Origin: Phocoena phocoena
Lineage: Eukaryota; Chordata; Mammalia; Artiodactyla; Phocoenidae
Direction of reading: 5' to 3'
NCBI RefSeq assembly: GCF_963924675.1
Contig: NC_089219.1
Location: 151,486,288-151,550,287, forward strand
DNA: 64,000 nt
The position numbers and the translations under genes are program-made. Shown one piece after another: positions 55,531-64,000 of this stretch (the first letter of the stretch is position 1; the number at the start of each line of letters is the position of its first letter). The notes below the pieces were generated by a model that worked only from the letters and a program-made list of their open reading frames with translations, was not told the origin of the DNA and ran no database searches.

Positions 55531-57120
55531 GTAAGCCAAGTTCAGCTCGGGGTCTGGGGGTTGGGAAGAAGCCCCTACCCAAGAACAGTGAGACGTCCTG
55601 TATGTGTTCCCACCTTGCATGGGTCCCTTTCTGATTCAGAGTGGCACCAGGGAGGGCATTCCACCCCAGGGAAGGGAGCTGAGATGGGAGAAAGAGACTG
55701 GGAGTCAGGCTACCTGGTTTCTGACCCCAGCTCTGCACTTAACTCTGCAGTAACTAGGTGTGTGAATTGGGCAAAAGCCATTTAGCATCTCTCTGCCCTC
55801 CTACCTCCTGCCACATACGGGAAAGACCTGAACCTTTTGCTGTGAGGCACTCAGCTCTGCAAACTTCTCTGCTCACTTTGGTCCCTGCTTCTTGTGTCCA
55901 TTCCCTAGTATTAGCAAGCTACTCAAACTGCAAATGTTAGAAATTCAAAATCTCAGAGAGAGACAGTGGTGAGAGGGTCATGGTAAGATGTTGAGAAAGG
56001 TATGGATGTGTGTGTGTGTGTGTGTATGTCCACATGTGTCTGGGTTTTTTCCTTAGTGTTGGAAAGACTTCCCTCCTCCACCGATTCGTGCACAAGACAT
56101 TTTACGAGGACTATCAGACCACACTGGGAGCCAGCATCCTCTCCAAGATTATCATACTGGATGACACAACTTTGAAGCTACAGGTGAGCTGCCCTCTCAT
56201 TCCCTCTTCAACGTACACACCTAAATATCACCCCACATTCCCTGGACGGCCACTCACATAGCAATGTGCACCAGGAGCTAGAAGAGTCTAGAGCATAGAT
56301 CAGCAAACTTTAATTCATGGGCCAAATCTGGTCCGCCATCTGCTTTTGAAAAGAAAGTTTTATTGGAACACAGCCCTGCCCGTTTGTTTACTCACGGTCT
56401 CTTTGGCTGCTTTCACAGTACAACAGCAGAAGAGTAGTGGCAACAGACGGTGTATAGTCTGCAAAGCCTATGTTATTTACTATATGTCCCTTTACGGAAA
56501 AATTTACTGATCCCTGATCTAGAAGAAAGAGCACTAATCCAGAATTAAGAGGCCCCACCCTAAGGCTCAGGTTCCCTGGAAAACTTGCCAAGTGGACTTG
56601 GGCAAGTCACTCCCAAGGTCCAAATCTATCAGGTGGAAGAACAATGCCTGTCCTGATGTCCTAGGTGGAAAATGAGGACTCAGATGTGAAAGTACTCTTG
56701 GGATGTTAAATATTACTGCAGAGATTCTGTAGTGTACATGGGTGACAGGGTGTGTGATGCCCGTGTGTGAAAGGACCTCGTGCACCTGTGCCAGGACTAT
56801 CTGCCCCCTACTCAGAAAAGGAAGCTTTGACATGATGTGACCTGGTTGGGCATACCTTCAGCCACTCATCACAGCCCCATGGAGCCTCTGTTCTTCCCCT
56901 CCAGATCTGGGACACAGGAGGACAGGAGCGATTCCGCTCCATGGTGTCTACCTTCTACAAAGGCTCTGATGGCTGCATCCTGGCTTTTGATGTCACTGAC
57001 CTGGAGACCTTTGAAGCCCTGGAAACCTGGAGGGATGAAGTTCTGGCCAAAACCATTCCAATGGAGCAGTCCTACCCCATGGTGGTGCTGGGGAACAAGA
57101 TCGATCTGGCAGACCGGCAG
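55462..57120 (+). CDS. RAB7B: RAB7B, first three coding exons (partial gene)
   Basis: RAB7B is a Rab-family GTPase of late endosomes and the trans-Golgi network that directs endosome-to-Golgi and lysosomal traffic and dampens TLR signalling. Coding blocks are 55478-55530 (start codon), 56057-56183 and 56905-57120. Joined, they give 132 codons in one open frame. It begins MNPQKKVDLKLIIIGALG, followed by the P-loop end VGKTSLLH, a switch I region around YQTTLGASI, switch II WDTGGQERFRSM and the guanine motif GNKID. The WDTGG (rather than WDTAG) form is characteristic of RAB7B as I remember it. The remaining C-terminal exon(s), with the SAK motif and prenylated cysteines, were not seen before 64000. 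No lesions appear, and all splice sites are GT-AG. Confidence 0.93.
56008..56027. repeat. Short (TG)n tract
   Basis: About 10 TG units lie in the intron just before the second RAB7B coding exon. Confidence 0.85.
56057..56183 (+). CDS. RAB7B: RAB7B second coding exon (P-loop, switch I)
   Basis: The exon lies between TTTTTTCCTTAG and GTGAGC. It encodes VGKTSLLHRFVHKTFYEDYQ, then TTLGASILSKIIILDDTTLK. It is 127 bases and frame-consistent. Confidence 0.93.
56298..56517. mobile_element. hAT-Charlie-type non-autonomous element
   Basis: The ends AGATCAGCAAACTTTA and AAATTTACTGATCCCTG are imperfect inverted repeats. The body carries the familiar GTTTTATTGGAACACAGCC and GGCTGCTTTCACAGTACAAC landmarks. 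It is intronic to RAB7B. Confidence 0.65.
56905..57120 (+). CDS. RAB7B: RAB7B third coding exon (switch II, NKxD)
   Basis: The exon follows CTTCCCCTCCAG and ends CAG before GTACCG, a weaker donor. It is 216 bases and 72 codons, from IWDTGGQERFRSMVSTFYKG to GNKIDLADRQ, with no frame change. Confidence 0.93.
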
Positions 57121-57127
57121 GTACCGC

Positions 57128-57560
57128 TGACTCATTCATTCATTCATTTACCAAACATGTGAGGACTGGCTATATGCCAGGCACTGAGTTAAGTCCCACA
57201 CATACAGAGTTGAATCAGGCAGAGTCCTTACCTTAAGAATTTCACAGTCGAGTAATGGATGCAGATAATTTAAAGACACTTATGATACAATAAGATAAAT
57301 CATAAGCAATCATAGAGATACACCTTGGATATTTGGGGACCATAGTGAAAGGGCATCTATCTACTTAAGCCCAGAGTATAGAAAGGGCTTCCTATAAGGA
57401 AGTGGGTTCCAGGCTGAAGAAACAGCAAGAACAAAGGTAAGAAATAGAATGATGTGAGCTGAGAACCGAAGGCAATTTTGTCTAGAGACAGGGAATGGAA
57501 GAATGAAGGCATCAGAAGTAGGCAGGTGGGATTTGAATTAACCTGTAGAACAGTATTTCT
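57128..57560 (+). repeat. L2 relic in RAB7B intron
   Basis: CATTCATTCATTCATTTACC, then TATATGCCAGGCACTGAG, then a decayed L2 body (TTCCTATAAGGAAGTGGGTTCC). Confidence 0.6.
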
Positions 57561-59060
57561 ACCCAGGGTCAGATAGGGGGTCTGCAGTTATGAATTCTTG
57601 AAACTACAAATTTTCTGGGAAAGTAGTAATACAGTATTTATTTCTTATTAGCTTAAGCATATTCTGTATCATCTGGCCAGCCACTTGACGAATGATCGGC
57701 TTGCTCCATGGCTGCAGTGACCACACTTATGTAGGTGTTTACCACTGCAGTGGCATTGAGTAGAGCTCTGTTCGTCGTTGCCTACTAATGAGAAAAGAAT
57801 AAAGGTAGATAATTTATAAAAGATGTTCTTGTGCCAAAAAAAGCCCAAAGGACACCAAAAAGAGCATCTGAACAAGTTGTCTTAGTGTTTCAAATAGAGA
57901 AAATAAATGGGGCTCATATCTGAAGTGTTCAAATGGAGAAAAGTGATAGGAGAACTGAGGCATCATTTGGAATGATGGATGGGTGGGGGATGAATGGATG
58001 GTGGTGCTTCCAACTAAACTATTACCACCATAGAGAAGAGCCTCTTGTTCAGAGAGAGAGATGAGTTTGGTTCTGACATGCTGAGTTGGAGGAGCTTGGA
58101 GAACAACTAATTGGAAATGACCAGTAGGCTTTAGAACACATAAGAATGAAACGTCAAAGGAGAAGTCTGTGCTGGAAATAGAAATCTAGAAGTCATCAAT
58201 TCTATGGTAACTTCAGGTTGCAAATTTAGTGTCAATTCTCTAATTACGAATATCCGATCTCAAATAAGAATCAAAGTCCTAAGTTCATTCACAGCCAAGG
58301 GGTCTCTCTTCTTCCCACTGGGGCCAGCTGCAAGCGAGAGCACTGTGGTCTAGGAGGGGCATCTCATTGCCAACGTTATGTGTCCACACTTCCTCCCCTT
58401 CTCAGGATAATTCTGGTTTCAGACCCCATCAGGAATGAAGCAAAAAGAGGGATAAGAGGTCAGGAGAAGTGAAAAAACACTTATTTGACGGGTACTGTCT
58501 TAAGATAGTTTGTGCTCTCCGGACCCAACAGGTATTTCAAGCTGTCTCTTGGTGGATTACGCCTTTGGGTCCTAAGAAGTCTCCACTGGGAACATTTAAC
58601 TGTACCTCCCCTGACAAGGGTCTTGCATATTCTTCCTCAGCTCCTAATGTAGGAGCTTAAGAGCCATCCTCCACTCCATGGGGGTCCCCTCCTCCTGCAG
58701 ACACTCTTCCTGATGGGGTTTACAACAGCTCCAGGCTGGTTAGCTCTCTGTGGAGCCCGCCTCTCTTTCATAAGGCACACCCATGCATTCTGGCTCCATT
58801 GTAGGGCCAAGGGTAATTCGTTCTCAGTGCAGTCTGTCCTCTCTCTGCCCTGTTGCCTTTTGCCTTAAATCCCTCAGATGCAATCAGATACCAATCCACT
58901 GTAGCCACCAAACTCCAGGGGTCATATGTTAACCTTTCCAAGTGGCCTCCTTGAAGCCCTCTTCTGGCCAGAGGTGAGGCCTTACATGGTCTCCCTCTTG
59001 GGAGGGGTGTCCCCCCAACACAACTCTCCCCTCCACAGAAAAAATCCTTTTTAACCCTCC
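57561..59060. other. RAB7B intron, no further exon seen
   Basis: I looked for the next RAB7B exon (PYFEVSAK region) and did not find it. A stretch at 58290-58700 may be an old LTR or DNA element but could not be named. Confidence 0.4.
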
Positions 59061-59241
59061 TTTTCAATCCTTTTATTCCATGCCGGGGGTGTTAGAGTCG
59101 TCTAGCAGATTCTTGGTCATGAACTTTTGGAAATGTGCACGGTCCCAGGGGTGGTCTGTCTCCCAACCAACTTGATACCTGGCATCAATCACACTGTAGT
59201 GTCTCTGCCAACACTTCCATTTCACATCTTGCTTCATATAC
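59060..59241 (-). CDS. Putative terminal coding exon, unknown gene
   Basis: Reading the minus strand, an acceptor CCACGACTTGCAG is followed at 59241 by one base and an open frame of 55 codons. It begins YMKQDVKWKCWQRHYSVIDA, includes GWETDHPWDRAHFQ, and ends NTPGME-TAA at 59073-59075. The stop overlaps a perfect AATAAA (59072-59077). The composition (four Trp, many Lys/His/Asp, no low complexity) is unlike the Pro/Ser-rich chance frames nearby. I do not recognise the family. No convincing upstream exon was found. It lies antisense within the RAB7B intron. It could be a real small gene or a chance open frame. Confidence 0.35.
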
Positions 59242-59259
59242 CTGCAAGTCGTGGGGTGG

Positions 59260-60050
59260 ACAGTCGAGGGAGTTCGAGACTGAGAGTCCGACAACCAGGA
59301 GGCTGTCAGAGGTTGAGGAACAGGGCAGAAGGAGGGAGGGGAAAGGAGACCAGACAATGGAGGCCCTGGGTCTGGCCCTGGGAAGGAGAGGCTGAGTGGA
59401 GAGAAGGTGAAGACGGCTACAGGGGAAGGAAGTGTGAGGCTCTCGTGAGCGTTGGGGGCTGCATGCAGAGGAAGCTTCACAAGATTGCAAGTGTTCAGTG
59501 AACCAGGGGGTACCTGGCAGGATGGGAGGCATAGGTGATGACTCAGAGGGGTAGAGGGGGCCCAATCCCAGCTGCAGGGGGATGAGCTTTGTTCTGCAGA
59601 GAGAGGAAGAATAGAAGTTTGAAAGAAGCAGCAAAGACCCAGGCAAGCCCATCCAGGTCTCTGGGGTCTGTACTGAGTAGGATGTGGAAATAACCCGCAC
59701 TGGAGAGGGTGACAAGGGAAGGGCTTGAAGGGAGGCAGGAGGAACAGAGGTAAGGAAGTGCTCGCAGCCATGAAATGAGCACAGGGAAGTGGAGAGGAGG
59801 AACTGGAAGTGGGGAGAGCAGAGGGACTTCCATCCAGAGACCCAGGATCGTGGAGCTAGAGGTGAGGCTGGGAAGCGGCTGCCCTCAAACGGCACAGACC
59901 CAGCAGGGGACACCGCCAGTCGCTGAGAGGCACACCCTGGGCTTGGAGATCCAGGCTGGAGACGCTCCCCGCTTGCACAGGGTTGAGTGGATAAGTGCTG
60001 AGGGCCACCGGAAGGGGCACCTTCTCTGGGCTCAAATTCATGCTCAAATT
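59260..60050. other. GC-rich intronic or intergenic sequence
   Basis: Two long overlapping minus-strand frames (308 codons at 59185-60111 and 232 codons at 59073-59771) cross this block in different frames. Both are Pro/Ser/Leu-rich without motifs, so I treat them as chance apart from the terminal exon candidate. Confidence 0.4.
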
Positions 60051-60054
60051 CGTG

Positions 60055-60180
60055 TGTGTCCTTGGCCAGTTCCAGCTTCTTTGTGAAATAGAGACCAGAC
60101 TCAGATTTCATGAGGTTGTTTGAGGATTATAGGCAATGATGCCTACAAAGCACGTGGCAGTCTTAATACATGGAACAGTC
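60055..60180 (+). repeat. MIR SINE relic
   Basis: CCTTGGCCAGTTCCAGCTTC then GAGGATTATAGGCAATGATG, ending near TTAATACATGGAAC. Confidence 0.55.
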
Positions 60181-60244
60181 ATGTTACCCTCCTTAATTTA
60201 ATATCTCCAAGGTGTGGGCTGGGAAGATCGGGAAGCTCTTCCTA

Positions 60245-60435
60245 CTTAACAAAACGAAAATGAATATTTAAAACATATATGCTAGATGTGGGATGATGAA
60301 AAAGCTGTGGAAATGAGCAGTGGTGATGGTTACACAAAGATGTGAACGTACTAATGCCACTGAACTGTACACTTGAATATAGTTGAAATGGTAAATTTTA
60401 TGTTTATGTATATTTTACCACAATCAATCAATCAA
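60245..60435 (+). repeat. Old L1 3' end
   Basis: GTGGTGATGGTTACACAAAG, then ACTGAACTGTACACTTGAAT, then AAATGGTAAATTTTATG. Confidence 0.7.
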
Positions 60436-60737
60436 TACCTCACCGGGATAATTTTAAAGAAATTACTGACTTAGATTTTTCTTAAAACCCCTACACCTTC
60501 TACACAAGGTAAAAGTGAAAAAAAATAGTTTATTGGAAGGAACAGTTCTGCTAGCACCTGTGCTACAAGGAATTTATTCACTAGGCTGTGAATTTTTTGC
60601 TCTACACTCAGGCAGTTTCTAACTTACTGCTGATTCATAACATTGCGATTATGTTTTCTTTGTTATTTTTGATCGGTTTAAGATGTATCGGTACACTAAT
60701 CTTAACACACACAATTGATCATTTTAAATGCATAGGA

Positions 60738-60855
60738 AGTATGGGGACATATGTATACGGAGAGCTGATTCACTTTGTTATAAAGCAGAAACTAACACAC
60801 CATTGTAAAGCATTATCCTCCAATAAAGAGGTTAAAAAAATAATAATAATAAATA
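60738..60855 (+). mobile_element. Short young-type L1 3' end
   Basis: GGGGACATATGTATACGGAG, then TTCACTTTGTTATAAAGCAG, then CTCCAATAAAGAGGTTAAAAA and an AATAAT-rich tail. It matches the reverse copy at 10.54-10.63 kb. Confidence 0.8.
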
Positions 60856-61070
60856 GGGGCTTCCCTGGTGACGCAGTGTTTGAGAGTCTGTCTGCCGATG
60901 CAGGGGACACGGGTTCGCGTCCCGGTCCGGGAAGATCCCACATGCCGCGGAGCGGCTGGGCCCGTGAGCCATGGCCTCTGAGCTTGCGCGTCTGGAGCCT
61001 GTGCTCCGCAATGGGAGAGGCCACAACAGTGAGAGGCCCGCGTACCGCAAAAATAAATAAATAAATAAAT
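60856..61070 (+). mobile_element. CHR-2-type SINE
   Basis: Forward full-length copy with an (AAAT)n tail. It lies directly in the tail of the preceding L1. Confidence 0.92.
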
Positions 61071-61077
61071 GCATATT

Positions 61078-61209
61078 AGGGAATTCCCTGGCGGTCCAGT
61101 TGTTGGTACTCCGCGCTTCCACTGCAGGGGGCACAGATTCAATCCCTGACTGGGGAACTAAGATCTCACATGCTATGTGGTGTGGCCAAAGGCAAACAAA
61201 GTAATTAAT
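61078..61209 (+). mobile_element. Short CHR-family SINE
   Basis: Head GGGAATTCCCTGGCGGTCC, then GGGGAACTAAGATCTCAC. The target duplication TAAATGCATAT is present at both ends (about 61067-61077 and 61210-61220). Confidence 0.85.
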
Positions 61210-61339
61210 TAAATGCATATGAGATGGAAAAGCATCATAAATAAAAGTCTGCAAAGTGGACTAATTTTGTCAAACATCTGACTTTTAATGAACAAGCCAA
61301 ATTGTAACAGGGAAAGTAAAATGTTAATAGTATATTGTC

Positions 61340-61685
61340 GGGACTTCCCTTGTGGCACAGTGGTTAAGAATCCACCTGCCAATGCAGGAGACACAGGTTC
61401 AAGCCCTGGTCCGGGAAGATCCCACATGCCATGGAGCAACTAAGCCCATGCACTGCAACTACTGAGCCTGCGTGCTAGAGCCCGCGAGCCACAACTACTG
61501 AGCCCACGTGCCACAACTACTGAAGCCCTCATGCCTAGAGCCCGTGCTCCACAACAAGAGAAGCAACCACAATGAGAAGCCCACGCACTGCAACGAAGGG
61601 TAGCCCCTGCTCGCCTCAACTAGAGAAAGCCCACGCACAGCAACAAAGACCCAAAACAGCCAAAAATAAAAATAAATAATTTTTT
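61340..61685 (+). mobile_element. CHR-1-type SINE
   Basis: Full-length forward copy from GGGACTTCCCTTGTGGC to CAGCCAAAAATAAAAATAAA. Its target (TAGTATATTGTC at about 61328-61339) recurs as TAGTCTATTGTC only after the next SINE. Confidence 0.9.
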
Positions 61686-61696
61686 AAAAGTAGTAT

Positions 61697-61902
61697 AGGG
61701 CTTCCCTGGTGGTGCAGTGGTTGAGTCCGCCTGCCGATGCAGGGGACACGGGTTCGTGCCCCGGTCTGGGAAGATCCCACATGCCACGGAGCGGCTAGGC
61801 CCGTGAGCCATGGCCGCTGGGCCTGCGCGTTCGGAGCCTGTGCTCCACAATGGGAGAGGCCATAACAGTGAGAGGCCGGCGTACCGAAAAAAAAAAAAAA
61901 AA
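61697..61902 (+). mobile_element. CHR-2-type SINE in the 3' flank of the CHR-1 copy
   Basis: Forward copy with an A-tail. The target duplication AAAAGTAGT(A/C)T lies at 61686-61696 and 61903-61913, inside the target repeat of the CHR-1 SINE. Confidence 0.92.
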
Positions 61903-61914
61903 AAAAGTAGTCTA

Positions 61915-62611
61915 TTGTCAGCCAAAACAAAATCAATGGAAGTTACACTTTCAAGATTTTCATACTTCCCATGTCCCCACGGCTGACACCCTGAGTTTAT
62001 TTCCACAGTCAGAGCCTAAATTATAAATAGCTGTTATTTTATAAATAAAAGAAGACAAGATGATTTTAAAAATCATGAAGCTGTAACTAGAATTGGAAGG
62101 GAAAAGTGCTGTGTGGGTCATTTTCTTCCCAGGGCGACATTCTGAGGTTGAGTGGGAGAGGTGAGGGGATATAAAAGGAATGTTCATTTGCAACACAACC
62201 TCAACTGATATTCTAGAGTGTGTATTTAATCACTCCATAAAAACCAGACAGAGAATGATCGGGGAGGAGTGAGAGAAAACGTCCGTCATAACCGGACTCT
62301 GGGCAGGCCCAGTCACTGTCAGTGGTAGAGAAGGGACAGAGAGATCATCGGGCTGTAGGTGTGGGCTTGTCTTCCTAGCTTTGTCTCTGGGTGACCTTGG
62401 GCACCAGTCTGGGCTTCAGCTTCTCATGCCATAGCATATGAAAAATCTCCCTGCCTCTTGGAGAAGCAGAGACACTTAACTTCACTGCAATTTACTTCCA
62501 TTTTTACTGCAACTCCTGAGCACCAACAACGTGCCCAGAAAAATGCTCATTAGCTGGTGGCGGTAGGATATAAAGAAGGGGAAGCAATAAGAAGGGTAAG
62601 TCCAGTCCTTG
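61915..62611. other. Unique sequence, no gene seen
   Basis: A MIR-like stretch lies at about 62360-62440 (GTGACCTTGGGCACCAGTCTGG). No exon recognised. Confidence 0.4.
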
Positions 62612-62625
62612 CCCTAACGTCTTTT

Positions 62626-62932
62626 TTTTTAACTTCTTTTTCTTTTCTTTCTTTCTTTCTTTTTTTAAATTTATTTTTGGCTGCATTGGGTCTTCATTGC
62701 TGGGTGTGGGTTTCTCTAGTTGTGGCGAGCGGGGGATACTCTTCGTTGCGGTGCGCGGGCTTCTCATTGCCATGTCTTCTCTTGTTGCGGAGCACGGGCT
62801 CTAGGCACACTGGCTTCAGTAGTTGTGGCGCACAGGCTTAGTTGCTCCGCAGCACGTGGGGCACGGGGCTCGAACCCGTGTCCCCTGCATTGGCAGGTGG
62901 ATTCTTAACCACTGGGCCACCAGGGAAGCCCA
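62626..62932 (-). mobile_element. CHR-1-type SINE
   Basis: Reverse copy with a T/CTTT-rich tail on the left. The 14-bp target duplication CCCTAA(C/G)GTCTTTT lies at 62612-62625 and 62933-62946. Confidence 0.92.
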
Positions 62933-62946
62933 CCCTAAGGTCTTTT

Positions 62947-64000
62947 AAAGAACTTCAAAAGATGCAAAACCTTTGGGATTCCAAAGATGCCATCAAGGTA
63001 TTATTATAACATGTTAATTTCTAATGATTATTTATTTGTGTGTTACTAGAAGGACAATAATGATCAGCAGCTTGGCCAGCCTGGATTCTTCATCCACATC
63101 GTTCAGGATCTTCCCCGATCTGTTAGGCTTCTTGGTCGTGCACCAGATCAAGGACATCTATGCTCCACAGAACAGAACAGTTGTGGCCAGTTCGGGAGCC
63201 CCTCGCCCCAAAAGGCAGGAGGACCTTAGAGATCAGAGGCCAAGACCAGGGCCTGGACCCTCCCCCTGCTCTGCTCAAGTGCAGCAGCTCCAGGGAGACT
63301 GAGCGCGGGGGGCCAGAGGTGTCATCCGGGCTCCCCAGAGGGCAGGCTGCTTGGCTACCCCAGTTTCTACCCTGCAGTCTTAGGAAGCGAGCCTCACAAT
63401 ACCAGAGCAATGCCACTGGACAACAGAGGCTTTGTGAAAGAGAGCCGTGAGCCCCTGGGGCCTGCTTGCCACTCCTGAGGCCAGGACAGCAAGGGCCAAA
63501 GAGACAGGGGACAGTGATGGTTCCTTGAATCCCAGTAAGCTAGACTTTCCAGAACCTGCAGGAGACAATGTGACACGGAACAGTCTCAGATCTCCCCCTG
63601 GCTGCCCTGGGTTCAAGGAAAGGGGCGGAAAGATTCTTTCTCCATGAGAAAAACCTTGGCTCCCTTAAAGTGAAATAATGGTTAGAAAGTATCAGGCACA
63701 GCAAATATCAATATATGGTCATTCCCTCTTCCCCAGAATAATTGATTAGACTAAACTCAGTTGAACCGATTGTCTTTGGAAGTAACCCACAGGGCTGCCA
63801 GAGCATTCTCCAATGTAACATCCTCAAACTGTGATGGGCGTTTGCATTTGGGTAGAGCCGTATTCATTCAACCTGTACTGAGTGGTTCATGGTGCCAGGC
63901 CGAGAGCTAAAAGTCCTGACCCTGAGTTCAAGAAACCTGCAGTCCGGTGGGAGAGACAGACCAGCCGCACAATTCTTGTGCAGTGCCCTGAAGAGGGCAC
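62947..64000. other. Unique sequence with terminal L2-like piece
   Basis: An acceptor-like TGTGTTACTAG at 63050 precedes open frames in two readings to about 63300, but neither matches RAB7B or any family I know. The last 150 bases (TTCATTCAACCTGTACTGAG, then CAAGAAACCTGCAGTCCGGTGG) resemble L2. Confidence 0.35.

Noticed and set aside
59185..60111. 308-codon minus-strand open frame, the longest in the window
   Set aside because: It is Pro/Ser/Leu-rich, lacks any domain motif, begins inside a MIR relic and reads the terminal-exon candidate in a different frame. It is most likely a GC-driven chance frame.
1..64000. tRNA genes suggested by tRNA-like SINE heads
   Set aside because: The tRNA-like parts all lie within CHR SINEs or MIR relics; no free-standing cloverleaf gene was recognised.

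Overview
The window is a nuclear genomic segment from a mammal, most likely a whale or dolphin (a hippopotamus is the alternative). About 22 copies of the tRNA-derived CHR SINE family are scattered on both strands. Many are CHR-2-type copies, which are known from Cetacea and hippopotamids. I saw no Alu, B1, porcine PRE-1 or ruminant Bov-tA/Bov-B copies. The rest of the repeat content (L1, L2, MIR, MaLR LTRs, hAT-type DNA transposons, microsatellites) is ordinary for a placental mammal. There is no bacterial-style gene organisation, and most open frames are accidental or lie inside SINEs.

Positions 1-33.4 kb are intergenic. This part holds MIR/L2 relics, a MaLR solo LTR at the left end, a hAT relic split by a SINE (about 4.45-5.33 kb), several L1 3' ends, a decayed hAT/ZMYM-like transposase relic (about 11.25-13.6 kb), a perfect ~126-bp tandem duplication at 24.1-24.36 kb, and several nested insertions whose order can be read from target-site duplications.

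Positions 33.5-39.5 kb hold the most notable item. Exons 5 to 9 of cathepsin E (CTSE, plus strand) keep recognisable exon lengths and phases but are clearly dead. There is an in-frame TAA in exon 5, TAG and TGA in exon 6, probably two 1-base deletions in exon 7, a DTG to DPG change at the second catalytic aspartate motif, and apparent loss of the splice sites around intron 7. I could not recognise exons 1-4 upstream.

Positions 55.46-57.12 kb carry three consecutive, intact coding exons of RAB7B (plus strand), which encodes a late-endosomal small GTPase. The remaining coding exon(s) are not visible before the window ends. Cathepsin E and RAB7B both act in endosomal and immune trafficking and are neighbours at human 1q32.1, so synteny supports both calls. 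Opposite RAB7B, inside its intron, a minus-strand stretch at 59.07-59.24 kb looks like a terminal coding exon of a gene I do not recognise. The last 4 kb hold a dense cluster of nested CHR SINEs and unique sequence.

All gene and repeat assignments come from reading the sequence and from memory of the families. No alignment or database search was run.
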